The translations under genes were made by a program, and so were the position numbers. This document shows, one piece after another, positions 1 through 7,160 of a DNA stretch of 45,446 nucleotides. Each line of letters starts with the position of its first letter. The first letter of the stretch is position 1. The notes under the pieces were generated by a model, which saw only the letters and a list, made by a program, of their open reading frames with translations, did not search any database and was not told the DNA's origin. This stretch comes from an aff. Roholtiella sp. LEGE 12411. GTDB taxonomy: Bacteria > Cyanobacteriota > Cyanobacteriia > Cyanobacteriales > Nostocaceae. The stretch covers positions 1-45,446 of the forward strand of contig NZ_JADEXR010000041.1 in the NCBI RefSeq assembly GCF_015206995.1, in the 5' to 3' direction.

Positions 1-46
1 CCCATGCCCCATGCCCCATGCCCCATTCCCAATGCCCAATGCCCTT
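1..46. repeat. Heptameric short tandem repeat (CCCCATG type)
   Basis: The window opens with about six tandem copies of CCCCATG drifting to CCCAATG. This is the short tandemly repeated repetitive (STRR) type found between genes in filamentous cyanobacteria. The same unit reappears at the other end of the window (45431-45446). It lies directly after the stop codon of the dioxygenase gene at 47-1000 and encodes nothing recognisable. Confidence 0.85.
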
Positions 47-1000
47 TCATTTAGAACCGTTAAACCTTTTTGCCAAATCTTCAGTTTTCTGCTGGTAAAA
101 TTCCTTGGTTAACATTGGCGGGTATTTAGGAGATTCACCAGCATTTAAGCAAGTCTCAATACAGGCAATTTCTGTATCATCGCCAGGAGACAGAAAGAAA
201 GCTAAAGAGTATCTTTCTGGAAGACTACGGGCATTAGCTGGCATAAGTACCCGATGTTTGGTAGCAGGTAGTTTATCGTTTGTCCATCGCTGCATGACAT
301 CTGCGATAAAGACTATGGGTGTGTTAGGGAGTGGGGGCGCAGCAATCCATTCTCCGGCGTTAGTGCAGACCTCTAACCCACCATTATCATCCTGAAAGAG
401 CAAGGAAAGACTGCCCCAATCTGTATGTTCCTCAAAGCGTGCTTCTCCAGGTTGTGGAGGTTCAGATACCTCATAGTAGCGGTGTAAAAGCCCGTAGTCT
501 GCTTGTTGAGGGTGGCGATCGCTAAAATAAGATTCGGGTAAGTTTAAGGCCATGGCCATCGCTTTGAGGATGCGATCGCCTGCGTCATGACAAGCTGTAA
601 ATAATTGCTGAACAGCATCACGAAAAGCGGGATGCTGTTCCAGGTGTTGATGAACCTGCTGCACCACAGAGGAATCTGTATCTATACGATCTGTTAAAAC
701 GGCTTCTCCAAATACGAAAGCCTCCCGAAAGTCACCATTATATTTAGTGTAAAAGTATCCCAGAGCCGCGCCATCCTTCCAGGCGAGTTGTCTTTTTTCT
801 GCCTCTGGTAGCGCAAAGAAGCCATTAGCCTTAGTAAAGGCTTGATCAATTGCATTTTGGGGGACACAATTTTTCAGATAAAAGCAGCCAACCTCTTGAA
901 TTGCCTGCAATACTTGATCGGCAGTAAACTGATGAAAATCAAGGATGGGAATCTGCGTTGAAATAGCAGATTGTTGTTCAAGTTCTTTAATGGAGTTCAT
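47..1000 (-). CDS. Isopenicillin N synthase-like Fe(II) dioxygenase, copy 1
   Basis: A 317-residue non-heme Fe(II) dioxygenase of the isopenicillin N synthase / 2-oxoglutarate oxygenase superfamily. The N-terminal DIOX_N-like part begins with IPILDFH (about residues 17-23) and contains GCFYLKN. The metal triad is visible as H192-x-D194 (EEHTDWGS) and H249 (ATKHRV), with the co-substrate-binding R263-x-S265 (RYS). Such enzymes hydroxylate, desaturate or cyclise small molecules and amino acids; the substrate here is unknown. It is the most diverged of four paralogues in the window: it lacks the FIVGDT segment seen after IDFH in copy 2 and has a shorter central region. It is the last minus-strand gene in view, 75 bp after copy 2. 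No strong ribosome-binding site precedes the ATG. Family assignment is firm; its role is inferred only from location. Confidence 0.9.
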   Translation of the reverse strand: MNSIKELEQQSAISTQIPILDFHQFTADQVLQAIQEVGCFYLKNCVPQNAIDQAFTKANGFFALPEAEKRQLAWKDGAALGYFYTKYNGDFREAFVFGEAVLTDRIDTDSSVVQQVHQHLEQHPAFRDAVQQLFTACHDAGDRILKAMAMALNLPESYFSDRHPQQADYGLLHRYYEVSEPPQPGEARFEEHTDWGSLSLLFQDDNGGLEVCTNAGEWIAAPPLPNTPIVFIADVMQRWTNDKLPATKHRVLMPANARSLPERYSLAFFLSPGDDTEIACIETCLNAGESPKYPPMLTKEFYQQKTEDLAKRFNGSK

Positions 1001-1031
1001 AAGTTGAAAGTCGGTGAAGTAAAATAAGTTT

Positions 1032-1079
1032 GTAGTCAGGACTTTAGTCCTTAAATTTGAGCGATTTATCGCTCACTAC
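1032..1079. repeat. Nested palindromic repeat between the two dioxygenase genes
   Basis: Two adjacent hairpins, AGGACTTTAGTCCT (1038-1051) and GAGCGATTTATCGCTC (1059-1074), are bracketed by GTAGT (1032-1036) and ACTAC (1075-1079), so the whole element can fold as a cloverleaf-like structure. This architecture fits palindromic intergenic repeats of Nostoc-type genomes. The right end contributes the stop codon of the downstream-numbered gene (1076-1078). It might also act as an intercistronic terminator or RNA-processing site. Confidence 0.7.
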
Positions 1080-2089
1080 GAACCACTACGCCCGTATTTT
1101 GTGGCTCGGTCATTGGTTCTATTCAGAAGATGATCGCCGACAAAAGTTGGGGCATATTTGGGAGATTCATTTGCTTTTAAGCAACTTTCTAGACAAGTAA
1201 CTTCCACATCGTAATCAGGAATCACAAAAAAGCTAAATGAGTACCTTTCTTTAACCGCTTGGAAATCATTCGGGACTGAAACTCGATGAGGTGCAGCGCA
1301 AAATTTATCATTTGTCCATCGGGACATCATATCTGCCGGCATGACCAAAACTGTACCAGGAACTGAAGAAGTGGTGAGCCATTCTCCTTGAGGTGTGTAT
1401 ACCTCTAGCCCTCCTCCTTGATCCTGAAACAGCAAGGTGATGCTACCCAAATCAGTGTGTTCAAAAAAGCGAGTTTGTCCTATTTTTGGAGCCTGGGAGA
1501 TATTGGGATAATAATTGAAAACCCCGGCGTGGTTTTGCTGAGAATGTAAATCGGTAAAATAGGAACTTGGTAATTGTAAGGCGATCGCCAATGCTTCTAG
1601 CACACTCAAAGCACATTCCTGGGAAGCTTGGAAAAATTGCTGCAAAACTTGACTAAACTCTGGCGGATTTTGCGGCCATTGATTAGGAACATCCAACGCC
1701 TCTGCATAACTGTCAACCTCGGCTTTATTTGAGTCAAGTTCATTAGCAAAACTAAAGGACTCATGTAACTGTCCTGGTTGATTACCAATGAACATTTTCT
1801 CAAATGGGATGTATCCTCGACTACGCCCGGTTACTGCTGAGGCTACTTTCTGTTTCTCCTCTAATGGGAGTGCAAAAAATCTTTCGGCTTGAGCAAAGGC
1901 TTGGTCAATTAAAGTTTGGGAGATACCATTTTTTAAGTAAAAACAGCCCACCTCTTGAATAGCATGAGAAATTTGGTTAGCAACTGCTGTTTTGGCATTG
2001 GTATCACCCACAATAAATGGATGAAAGTCAATAATCGGTATCTGTGTTGAAACAGTTGTTTGCTTTGCAAGTTCGTTGATTGAAGTCAT
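1076..2089 (-). CDS. Isopenicillin N synthase-like Fe(II) dioxygenase, copy 2
   Basis: A 337-residue paralogue of the neighbouring dioxygenase. The N-terminus (VSTQIPIIDFHPF) and FIVGDT segment are shared with copies 3 and 4. Metal ligands are H211-x-D213 (FFEHTDLGS) and H268 (APHRVS), with R282-x-S284 (ERYSFSFF) for the co-substrate carboxylate, so the enzyme should be active. It keeps the NYYPN segment typical of the family before the HxD motif. It is separated from copy 1 by a palindromic repeat and from the lectin gene upstream by about 100 bp. Family placement is certain; the substrate is not. It may oxidise the peptide of the NRPS cluster or a precursor. Confidence 0.9.
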   Translation of the reverse strand: MTSINELAKQTTVSTQIPIIDFHPFIVGDTNAKTAVANQISHAIQEVGCFYLKNGISQTLIDQAFAQAERFFALPLEEKQKVASAVTGRSRGYIPFEKMFIGNQPGQLHESFSFANELDSNKAEVDSYAEALDVPNQWPQNPPEFSQVLQQFFQASQECALSVLEALAIALQLPSSYFTDLHSQQNHAGVFNYYPNISQAPKIGQTRFFEHTDLGSITLLFQDQGGGLEVYTPQGEWLTTSSVPGTVLVMPADMMSRWTNDKFCAAPHRVSVPNDFQAVKERYSFSFFVIPDYDVEVTCLESCLKANESPKYAPTFVGDHLLNRTNDRATKYGRSGS

Positions 2090-2193
2090 CGTTAAAAAAT
2101 TCCTAAAAATATAGATGATTATCTCTTGGGTAATAGTTAGCGTTTCTGTACAGATAGAAAAGCTTTTAGAGAAAATGAATTATTCATCACGCA

Positions 2194-3096
2194 TTAACTC
2201 ACAAGTATTACGTAGCACTTGTGGTAAACTGCGCGATCGCCACCCGCAACAAAGGTGTCAATACAATTAGGATTCCGAGAAACCGCAGTCGGTGCAGAAG
2301 TACAATATCCACCGAGATTATCCCAATCACTCCAGGTTGAACCATCCCATACCTTGCGGTACATTGCACCATCACAGCCAACAGTAAAGATATCAAGCCG
2401 ATTTACAGCAGTAGAAGTGGCGGCGACACCGTATTGGCAATATCCTCCCAGGTTTTCCCAACCACTCCAAGCTGAGCCATTCCACCCCTTGTGATAAATC
2501 GCGCCATCTCCCCCTAATACAAAGGTATCAATGCAGTCTGTCCCGCGAGCAACCGCAGCTGGTGCAGAAAGACAGTAACCTCCAAGATTATTCCACTCAT
2601 CCCAGGCTGAACCATTCCAACGCCTGTGGTACATCCCGCCATCAATGCCAACAGTAAAAATATCTAGCCGATTCTCACCACCAGAAGCGGCGGCGACACC
2701 ATAGTGAGAGTACCCACCAAGGTTTTCCCAACGACTCCACTTTGAACCATCCCACCATGTGCGGTATGTAGCGCGATCGCTACCCAAAACGAAGGTGTCA
2801 ATGCGGTTCAGCCCCCAAGAAACCGCAGATGGTGAGGAAATACAATAACCACCGAGTCTTTGCCAATCGCTCCAAGTTGAGCCATCCCACCACTTATGCC
2901 ATAGAGGGCCAATACTAGCGGTGATCAAGATATCTAGCCGATTTTCTGACCAAGAAGCGGCTGTTACACCATACTGACAGTATCCATCTAGATTTTCCCC
3001 ATCCGTGGAAAATGTTGGCATATCTGCTGTTGAAGCAGGACTCATTGCCGGAAATGGCATACCGATTGCTGCGGTAGTTGAATAGCTTATTGTCAT
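2194..3096 (-). CDS. PLL/tectonin-like beta-propeller lectin, copy A
   Basis: A 300-residue protein made almost entirely of six tandem repeats of about 45 residues, each with the pattern W/Y-x-x-W-[DN]-G-S-x-W-S-x-W-x-x-LGGY. This is the signature of PLL-type (DUF346-like) or tectonin-type beta-propellers, which bind fucose and other glycans. Repeats alternate between two types: an A type starting YCQYGVAA with NRLDIF, and a B type starting YCxSAPAAVS with IDTFVLGGDR. The propeller is therefore built as three A-B pairs. The last blade is shortened and ends with a divergent tail (CYVILVS). No signal peptide or membrane segment is visible. A short linker (PASTADMPTFSTDG) is shared with the neighbouring paralogue. 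Glycan binding is inferred from the fold; the ligand is unknown. Confidence 0.8.
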   Translation of the reverse strand: MTISYSTTAAIGMPFPAMSPASTADMPTFSTDGENLDGYCQYGVTAASWSENRLDILITASIGPLWHKWWDGSTWSDWQRLGGYCISSPSAVSWGLNRIDTFVLGSDRATYRTWWDGSKWSRWENLGGYSHYGVAAASGGENRLDIFTVGIDGGMYHRRWNGSAWDEWNNLGGYCLSAPAAVARGTDCIDTFVLGGDGAIYHKGWNGSAWSGWENLGGYCQYGVAATSTAVNRLDIFTVGCDGAMYRKVWDGSTWSDWDNLGGYCTSAPTAVSRNPNCIDTFVAGGDRAVYHKCYVILVS

Positions 3097-3152
3097 TGGA
3101 CTCTTTTCTTCCTTTGCGTTCTTTGCGGTTCCTTAACTAAAGCGTTTTTGAA

Positions 3153-4124
3153 TTAGAATTTTTCCACTACGCTGTACCACTTGTGATATAGTGCGCGATC
3201 GCTACCGAGAACAAAGGTATCAACGCGGTTTGATTGCGAAGAAACCGCAGCCGGTGCAGCAATAGAGTAGCCACCGAGATTGTTCCAACCAACCCAGTTT
3301 GAGCCATCCCAGTACTTGTGGTACACTGCACCATTACGGCTGATGATATAAATATCTAGCCGATTCTCAGATCCAGAAGCAGCAGTGACACCGTACTGGG
3401 AGTAGCCACCGAGTTTTTCCCAACCAACCCAGTTTGAGCCATTCCAGCACTTGTGGTATATGGCGCGATCGCTACCCAAAGCAAAGGTGTCAATCCGGTT
3501 CTCTCCTCTAGAAACCGCAGCTGGCGTGGAAATACAGTAGCCTCCAATTTTTTCCCAATCACTCCAAATTGAGCCATCCCAATACTTGCGGTACATGGCT
3601 CCATCCCAGTTGACAATAAAAAGATCCAGCCGATTATCTGCCCAAGAAGCAGCTGCGACACCAAACTGAGAGTAGCCCCCAAGATTTAGCCAATCACTCC
3701 AGGTTGAGCCATCCCAGTACTTGTAGTAGACGGAGCGATCGCCCCCAATCACAAAAGTATCAATCCGGTTCTCGCCTCTAGAAACCGCAACTGGTGCAGA
3801 AATACAGTAGCCCCCCAGCCTTTCCCAATCACTCCAGATTGAGCCATCCCACTTTTTATAGTACATAGCGCTATCCTTACCAATGGTAAAGACATCTAGC
3901 CGATTTTCTGCCTCAGAAGTAGCAGCAACACCATACTGAGAGTAACCCCCAAGATTTACTCCATCCATTGCAAAAGATGGCATCTCTTCTGTTGAAGCAG
4001 CACCCATCATTGGATATGGGGTTGGTGGAGGATAGGGAATACGTCGAGAAGCATCTAGAGGTTCCATTTCTACTGTCGGCATCTCGTTAGATATTTCCTC
4101 TGTAGTTGTTTGGCTTATTGTCAT
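3153..4124 (-). CDS. PLL/tectonin-like beta-propeller lectin, copy B
   Basis: A 323-residue paralogue of the neighbouring lectin, also with six 45-residue blades alternating A (YSQYGVAAxS...ENRLDxF) and B (YCISxPxAVSRGENRIDTF) types. Each blade carries aromatic positions in a Y-[YH]-K-x-W-[DN]-G-S-x-W motif that in PLL lectins line the sugar pockets. The N-terminal extension of about 54 residues is acidic then proline-rich (YPPPTPYPMMG), with no obvious signal peptide. B-type blades encode GSDRA or GGDRS over GCGATCGC (HIP1) sites, so the DNA repeat and the genome-wide octamer coincide. The gene lies between an SGNH hydrolase and its paralogue, suggesting a glycan- or surface-related role. 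Confidence 0.82.
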   Translation of the reverse strand: MTISQTTTEEISNEMPTVEMEPLDASRRIPYPPPTPYPMMGAASTEEMPSFAMDGVNLGGYSQYGVAATSEAENRLDVFTIGKDSAMYYKKWDGSIWSDWERLGGYCISAPVAVSRGENRIDTFVIGGDRSVYYKYWDGSTWSDWLNLGGYSQFGVAAASWADNRLDLFIVNWDGAMYRKYWDGSIWSDWEKIGGYCISTPAAVSRGENRIDTFALGSDRAIYHKCWNGSNWVGWEKLGGYSQYGVTAASGSENRLDIYIISRNGAVYHKYWDGSNWVGWNNLGGYSIAAPAAVSSQSNRVDTFVLGSDRALYHKWYSVVEKF

Positions 4125-4146
4125 AAAAACTTATAACCTGAATTAA

Positions 4147-5226
4147 TTACGAATTATTTCTTAGACTTTTTAAAATTACCTTAGTGGCTAGTTGATGTCC
4201 CGCAGGATTCCAATGACCATCGATATCAAAGTAAAGCTTTTCTTGCTGACTATTTTTTCTAAAATCATCAGTTAAATTGACACAAGTTACCTCTTTTAAT
4301 TTAGCGATATCACATAATCGTTGATACCCAATTTCTTCATTTTTCAGCAAAGTTACATCATCAGGAAATAGCTGGGCGTAATCGTTGATATATGCTGATT
4401 CTTTTGAAGGTACAAGAAAAACAAACAGCTTAACTTGATTTTCTTTGGTCAAGTTAATGATGCGTGATAATGCCGCTTCTACTTTTACAACAGCATCAGA
4501 TGTTAAATAATCGCTATCTACACCAACACCTGATTCAGGTTGCGCCAGCGATAAATTAAATAGAGTTAAACCATTCTCTGCTTCTCTAGAGATAGGTAAA
4601 TGCAAGCTTTTTTTGTTATTTTTCAACACAAACTGGTACAAAAAACTTTTTTCATACCAAGGTGAATAACTTCTTTCTTTAAGAGTATTGTATATCTTTT
4701 GACCAATATCCGCTGAATAATTAGTCAAGTCATTAGCAACTATAGATAAGATTACTGTATTAGGTTTATATTTAGCTATAAAATCATTAAATAATGTTTC
4801 ATATTGGGCAAAAGAATAACCAGGAACACCTAAGTTAATTACTGATTGTTTCAATTCTGATTCAATAAGCCGGGGAAATGTTTTTTCCTCACTGACCCAT
4901 TGCCCCCATGTAAATGAATCTCCAATAAAATACAAGTTGGATTTGGTGTAATCTTTTCTTAAATTCCGAAATCCATAACTATCTGTATTAGCAACTTCTG
5001 TAACTTTTGCTTCTTGCCAAACAGTTTTAAAGTCCTTCAGGTTTGATTTCGGCTTGTAGCCTAATTGAGCATCCGGTTGAATAAATTGATAAAAAATTTG
5101 CGCCTTGGACTTTTGGGGAACAGCAACTCCCGTACTAATGGCAAAAGTCTCAACGAGCAACAGACCAACCATAACTCCAGCCAACATGAGAAATAAATTT
5201 TGTAGCCAAGGCTTTATTTTTTGCAT
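4147..5226 (-). CDS. Membrane-anchored SGNH/GDSL hydrolase
   Basis: A 359-residue protein with one N-terminal hydrophobic segment (about residues 10-30) acting as an uncleaved anchor, followed by an SGNH-hydrolase domain. Block I is IGDSFTWG with nucleophile S104, block III is VANDLTN, and block V is DGHWNPAGH with D336 and H338. The family includes esterases and O-acetyl transfer partners acting outside the cytoplasm on sugars or secondary metabolites. Its placement beside a second, longer SGNH protein of the same architecture suggests the two work on related substrates or derive from an old duplication. Substrate unknown. Confidence 0.85.
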   Translation of the reverse strand: MQKIKPWLQNLFLMLAGVMVGLLLVETFAISTGVAVPQKSKAQIFYQFIQPDAQLGYKPKSNLKDFKTVWQEAKVTEVANTDSYGFRNLRKDYTKSNLYFIGDSFTWGQWVSEEKTFPRLIESELKQSVINLGVPGYSFAQYETLFNDFIAKYKPNTVILSIVANDLTNYSADIGQKIYNTLKERSYSPWYEKSFLYQFVLKNNKKSLHLPISREAENGLTLFNLSLAQPESGVGVDSDYLTSDAVVKVEAALSRIINLTKENQVKLFVFLVPSKESAYINDYAQLFPDDVTLLKNEEIGYQRLCDIAKLKEVTCVNLTDDFRKNSQQEKLYFDIDGHWNPAGHQLATKVILKSLRNNS

Positions 5227-5238
5227 GAATCTTAACTC

Positions 5239-5300
5239 TTTTAATTACGAATTACGTAGCTTGCTTCTCGCCAAAGGCGAGTATTACGAATTAGTAATTA
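5239..5300. repeat. Palindromic intergenic repeat with CTCGCC/GGCGAG hairpin
   Basis: The spacer between the two SGNH genes contains CTCGCC-AAA-GGCGAG (5267-5281) bracketed by ATTACGAATTA copies on both sides (TTAATTACGAATTACG at left, TATTACGAATTAGTAATTA at right). This fits a dispersed cyanobacterial palindromic repeat and could form a stable hairpin in the transcript. Its right end supplies the last codons of the gene that starts at 6573. Confidence 0.6.
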
Positions 5301-6573
5301 TTTTGGTCAATCCCTGTTGACAGAGTGTTTTAGCCACAATTTCTCCTGCTAACTGATGTCCTAAAGCATTCCAATGCCCATCACAGGGAAAAGTATTATC
5401 AAACCCGTGTAAGCAAACGTTATTCTCTTCCGCATACGCCTGAAAAGGTTGTCCTAGATTGATCGTGGTAAAACCTTCTTGTTCTCCTAACGCTGTTATC
5501 CGCTTTTCTGGGTAAAACCAATCTGTTAGCCCTGATACCTCCTGAGCATGACGCACGTTAGGATCGGGATTAACTTGGAGGGCAGTTGTTAGCGTCACCA
5601 CAGCAAAATTCGCTTTCTTGGCGATCGCCTCATCATGTATTAAGCGAATTAGTCCTTCTGTTAGTTGCCATGCTTTTTGCCATTCAGGATCAGTAGCGGT
5701 GTTGTAGACAAGCCATTCTGTTTGCTTCCAGACATTTTGCCATTCATGGTCAGTTAACGGAGACAGTTTTGCAGGTTTGGTTGCCAACTGGGGGTCTTGT
5801 TTTTCGTTATCTTGACGAGGAAGTGGCAAAGCATATTTTAGTTGCTTTAGAACTTGTAAAATCCGCAAGTGGTCTTGAATTTGGAGATAAGCCTGATGCC
5901 ACCATGACTTCTGTGAGCGATAGATGTCCATATTCACAAATGAGTCATCAACCACCCAATCACCTTCTTGATCGATAAAATAGGGTTTCATGAGGGCGCT
6001 ATTATCCATAGCAGTGTTACTCACCATTTTTTCGGTGAGAGTGCGGGAGTTGTTGATCACATCGTTGCCAGTATAGAAATTCAGAAGTACGAGATCTGGT
6101 GAATAGTTCCAGACCTTTTGCTGTAAGGAGATTAGTTGTTGATCGGTTCCATAACCATTCACGCCGAAGTTCATCACTTCCACGTCACGACCTGCTAAGG
6201 TAGGACAATCTTTCAGTTCACGTTCGATGACTGCTGCAATTCCTTGTGCTTGCGGCACTTGCACAGCTTCTGTAAAGGAATCTCCCAGCAAGGCAATGCG
6301 AAAGGTGTTCTCTGGCTTAACCTGCGGATGTTCTCGGTCGTGAAAACCTTCGCTATTGTATTGAACATAAGCTTCTCCTTCGTCACGAACCCACCCAGCT
6401 GCATCAGGTCGTCCTGCCCAACCTCTGTGTTGATCAACGGTATAAAATGTGTTAAACTCAATCCCGGCAATGCGTAAGCCAATTTCAACGACAGCCAACC
6501 CGAAGAAAATCCCGCCGAGCAGCAAACCGAGGCTCAGCGTTACCTTTACCCAACCCTTTAATGATGTTGTCAC
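5284..6573 (-). CDS. SGNH/GDSL hydrolase, SxtL-like
   Basis: A 429-residue protein with an N-terminal hydrophobic anchor (about residues 10-32) and an SGNH domain: ALLGDSFTEAV with nucleophile S99, FYTGNDVIN (block III), and CDGHWNALGH with D398 and H400. Length, anchor and motif order fit the GDSL-lipase SxtL that follows the carbamoyltransferase, SxtJ and SxtK in saxitoxin clusters, and the gene occupies exactly that position here. The start is GTG at 6573: an AAGGA box (6581-6585) sits 7 nt upstream, whereas the nearby ATG at 6580 runs straight into a stop codon. It presumably trims or transfers a carbamoyl or acyl group; that is inference from context. Confidence 0.85.
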   Translation of the reverse strand: MTTSLKGWVKVTLSLGLLLGGIFFGLAVVEIGLRIAGIEFNTFYTVDQHRGWAGRPDAAGWVRDEGEAYVQYNSEGFHDREHPQVKPENTFRIALLGDSFTEAVQVPQAQGIAAVIERELKDCPTLAGRDVEVMNFGVNGYGTDQQLISLQQKVWNYSPDLVLLNFYTGNDVINNSRTLTEKMVSNTAMDNSALMKPYFIDQEGDWVVDDSFVNMDIYRSQKSWWHQAYLQIQDHLRILQVLKQLKYALPLPRQDNEKQDPQLATKPAKLSPLTDHEWQNVWKQTEWLVYNTATDPEWQKAWQLTEGLIRLIHDEAIAKKANFAVVTLTTALQVNPDPNVRHAQEVSGLTDWFYPEKRITALGEQEGFTTINLGQPFQAYAEENNVCLHGFDNTFPCDGHWNALGHQLAGEIVAKTLCQQGLTKIITNS

Positions 6574-6583
6574 GTTACATTCC

Positions 6584-6748
6584 TTAAAATAACGTGTAAA
6601 TAAAGGGTGCTAGCACGGATGTTTGTGCGAAGACAATCAGGATACCTAAAAGCAATAGTGTAACGATGAGTGGAAGCAGGAAGAATTTTTGGCGTTCTTT
6701 CAGAAAGCCCCATAAATCTTTGAGGAAGTCTTGTGTTGTTTCAAACAT
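6584..6748 (-). CDS. SxtK-like small membrane protein (DUF5989-type), 54 aa
   Basis: A short reading frame missed by length cut-offs. It encodes 54 residues starting MFETTQDFLKDLWGFLKERQ, then one membrane helix (FFLLPLIVTLLLLGILIVFA) and a short tail ending YTLF. The ATG overlaps the stop codon of the preceding gene as TAATG, a classic translational-coupling arrangement, and its own stop is followed at once by the ribosome-binding site of the SGNH gene. Length, amphipathic N-terminus (WGFLKERQKF) and position between the SxtJ-like and SxtL-like genes match SxtK/DUF5989 proteins. The molecular role is unknown; a scaffold or partner of the membrane-bound carbamoylation module is plausible. Confidence 0.85.
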   Translation of the reverse strand: MFETTQDFLKDLWGFLKERQKFFLLPLIVTLLLLGILIVFAQTSVLAPFIYTLF

Positions 6749-7155
6749 TAGAAAGGTTTCTCCATTCTTTCTCTAGGTTTTACTTGAGCGATAACGCGAT
6801 AGGTTGCTAAATCAGCATCTAACTTTCTTTTCATTGTGTCTTGATGGAACACACCCCGCATCACTAAACCCATTGGCATCAATAAAGCATAGAAAACAAT
6901 GCCTAGAATGATGCGCGTATTAATCCAGCCTAAAACTAGGCCAATCTTCATCCAAATTTGGTAAATACCATTGAGGGTTGCGGGGGCTATAAGTGCCCAA
7001 ACCCAAAGGATGGTGGCAATCAACCAAGGTAAAATGGGTAAAGGTTCATGGTGGAGCAGGGGCAGTAGACTACCGAATAAACCAGCTGCGATCGCACCGC
7101 CAAGCAGTCCAAAATCCCGTAGTCCTTTGCGATCAAGTTCTCGTATTTCGTTCAT
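6748..7155 (-). CDS. SxtJ-like small membrane protein
   Basis: A 135-residue protein with three or four hydrophobic segments (about residues 14-32, 38-57, 68-88 and 90-101), beginning MNEIRELDRKGLRDFGLLGG. This N-terminal pattern and size are those of SxtJ-family membrane proteins, which almost always sit next to a NodU/CmcH-type carbamoyltransferase. It starts 5 bp after that gene's stop codon, and its own stop overlaps the start of the 54-residue gene, so all are one translational unit. Function is unknown in the family; the conserved linkage suggests it positions the carbamoyltransferase or its substrate at the membrane. Confidence 0.85.
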   Translation of the reverse strand: MNEIRELDRKGLRDFGLLGGAIAAGLFGSLLPLLHHEPLPILPWLIATILWVWALIAPATLNGIYQIWMKIGLVLGWINTRIILGIVFYALLMPMGLVMRGVFHQDTMKRKLDADLATYRVIAQVKPRERMEKPF

Positions 7156-7160
7156 CAGCG

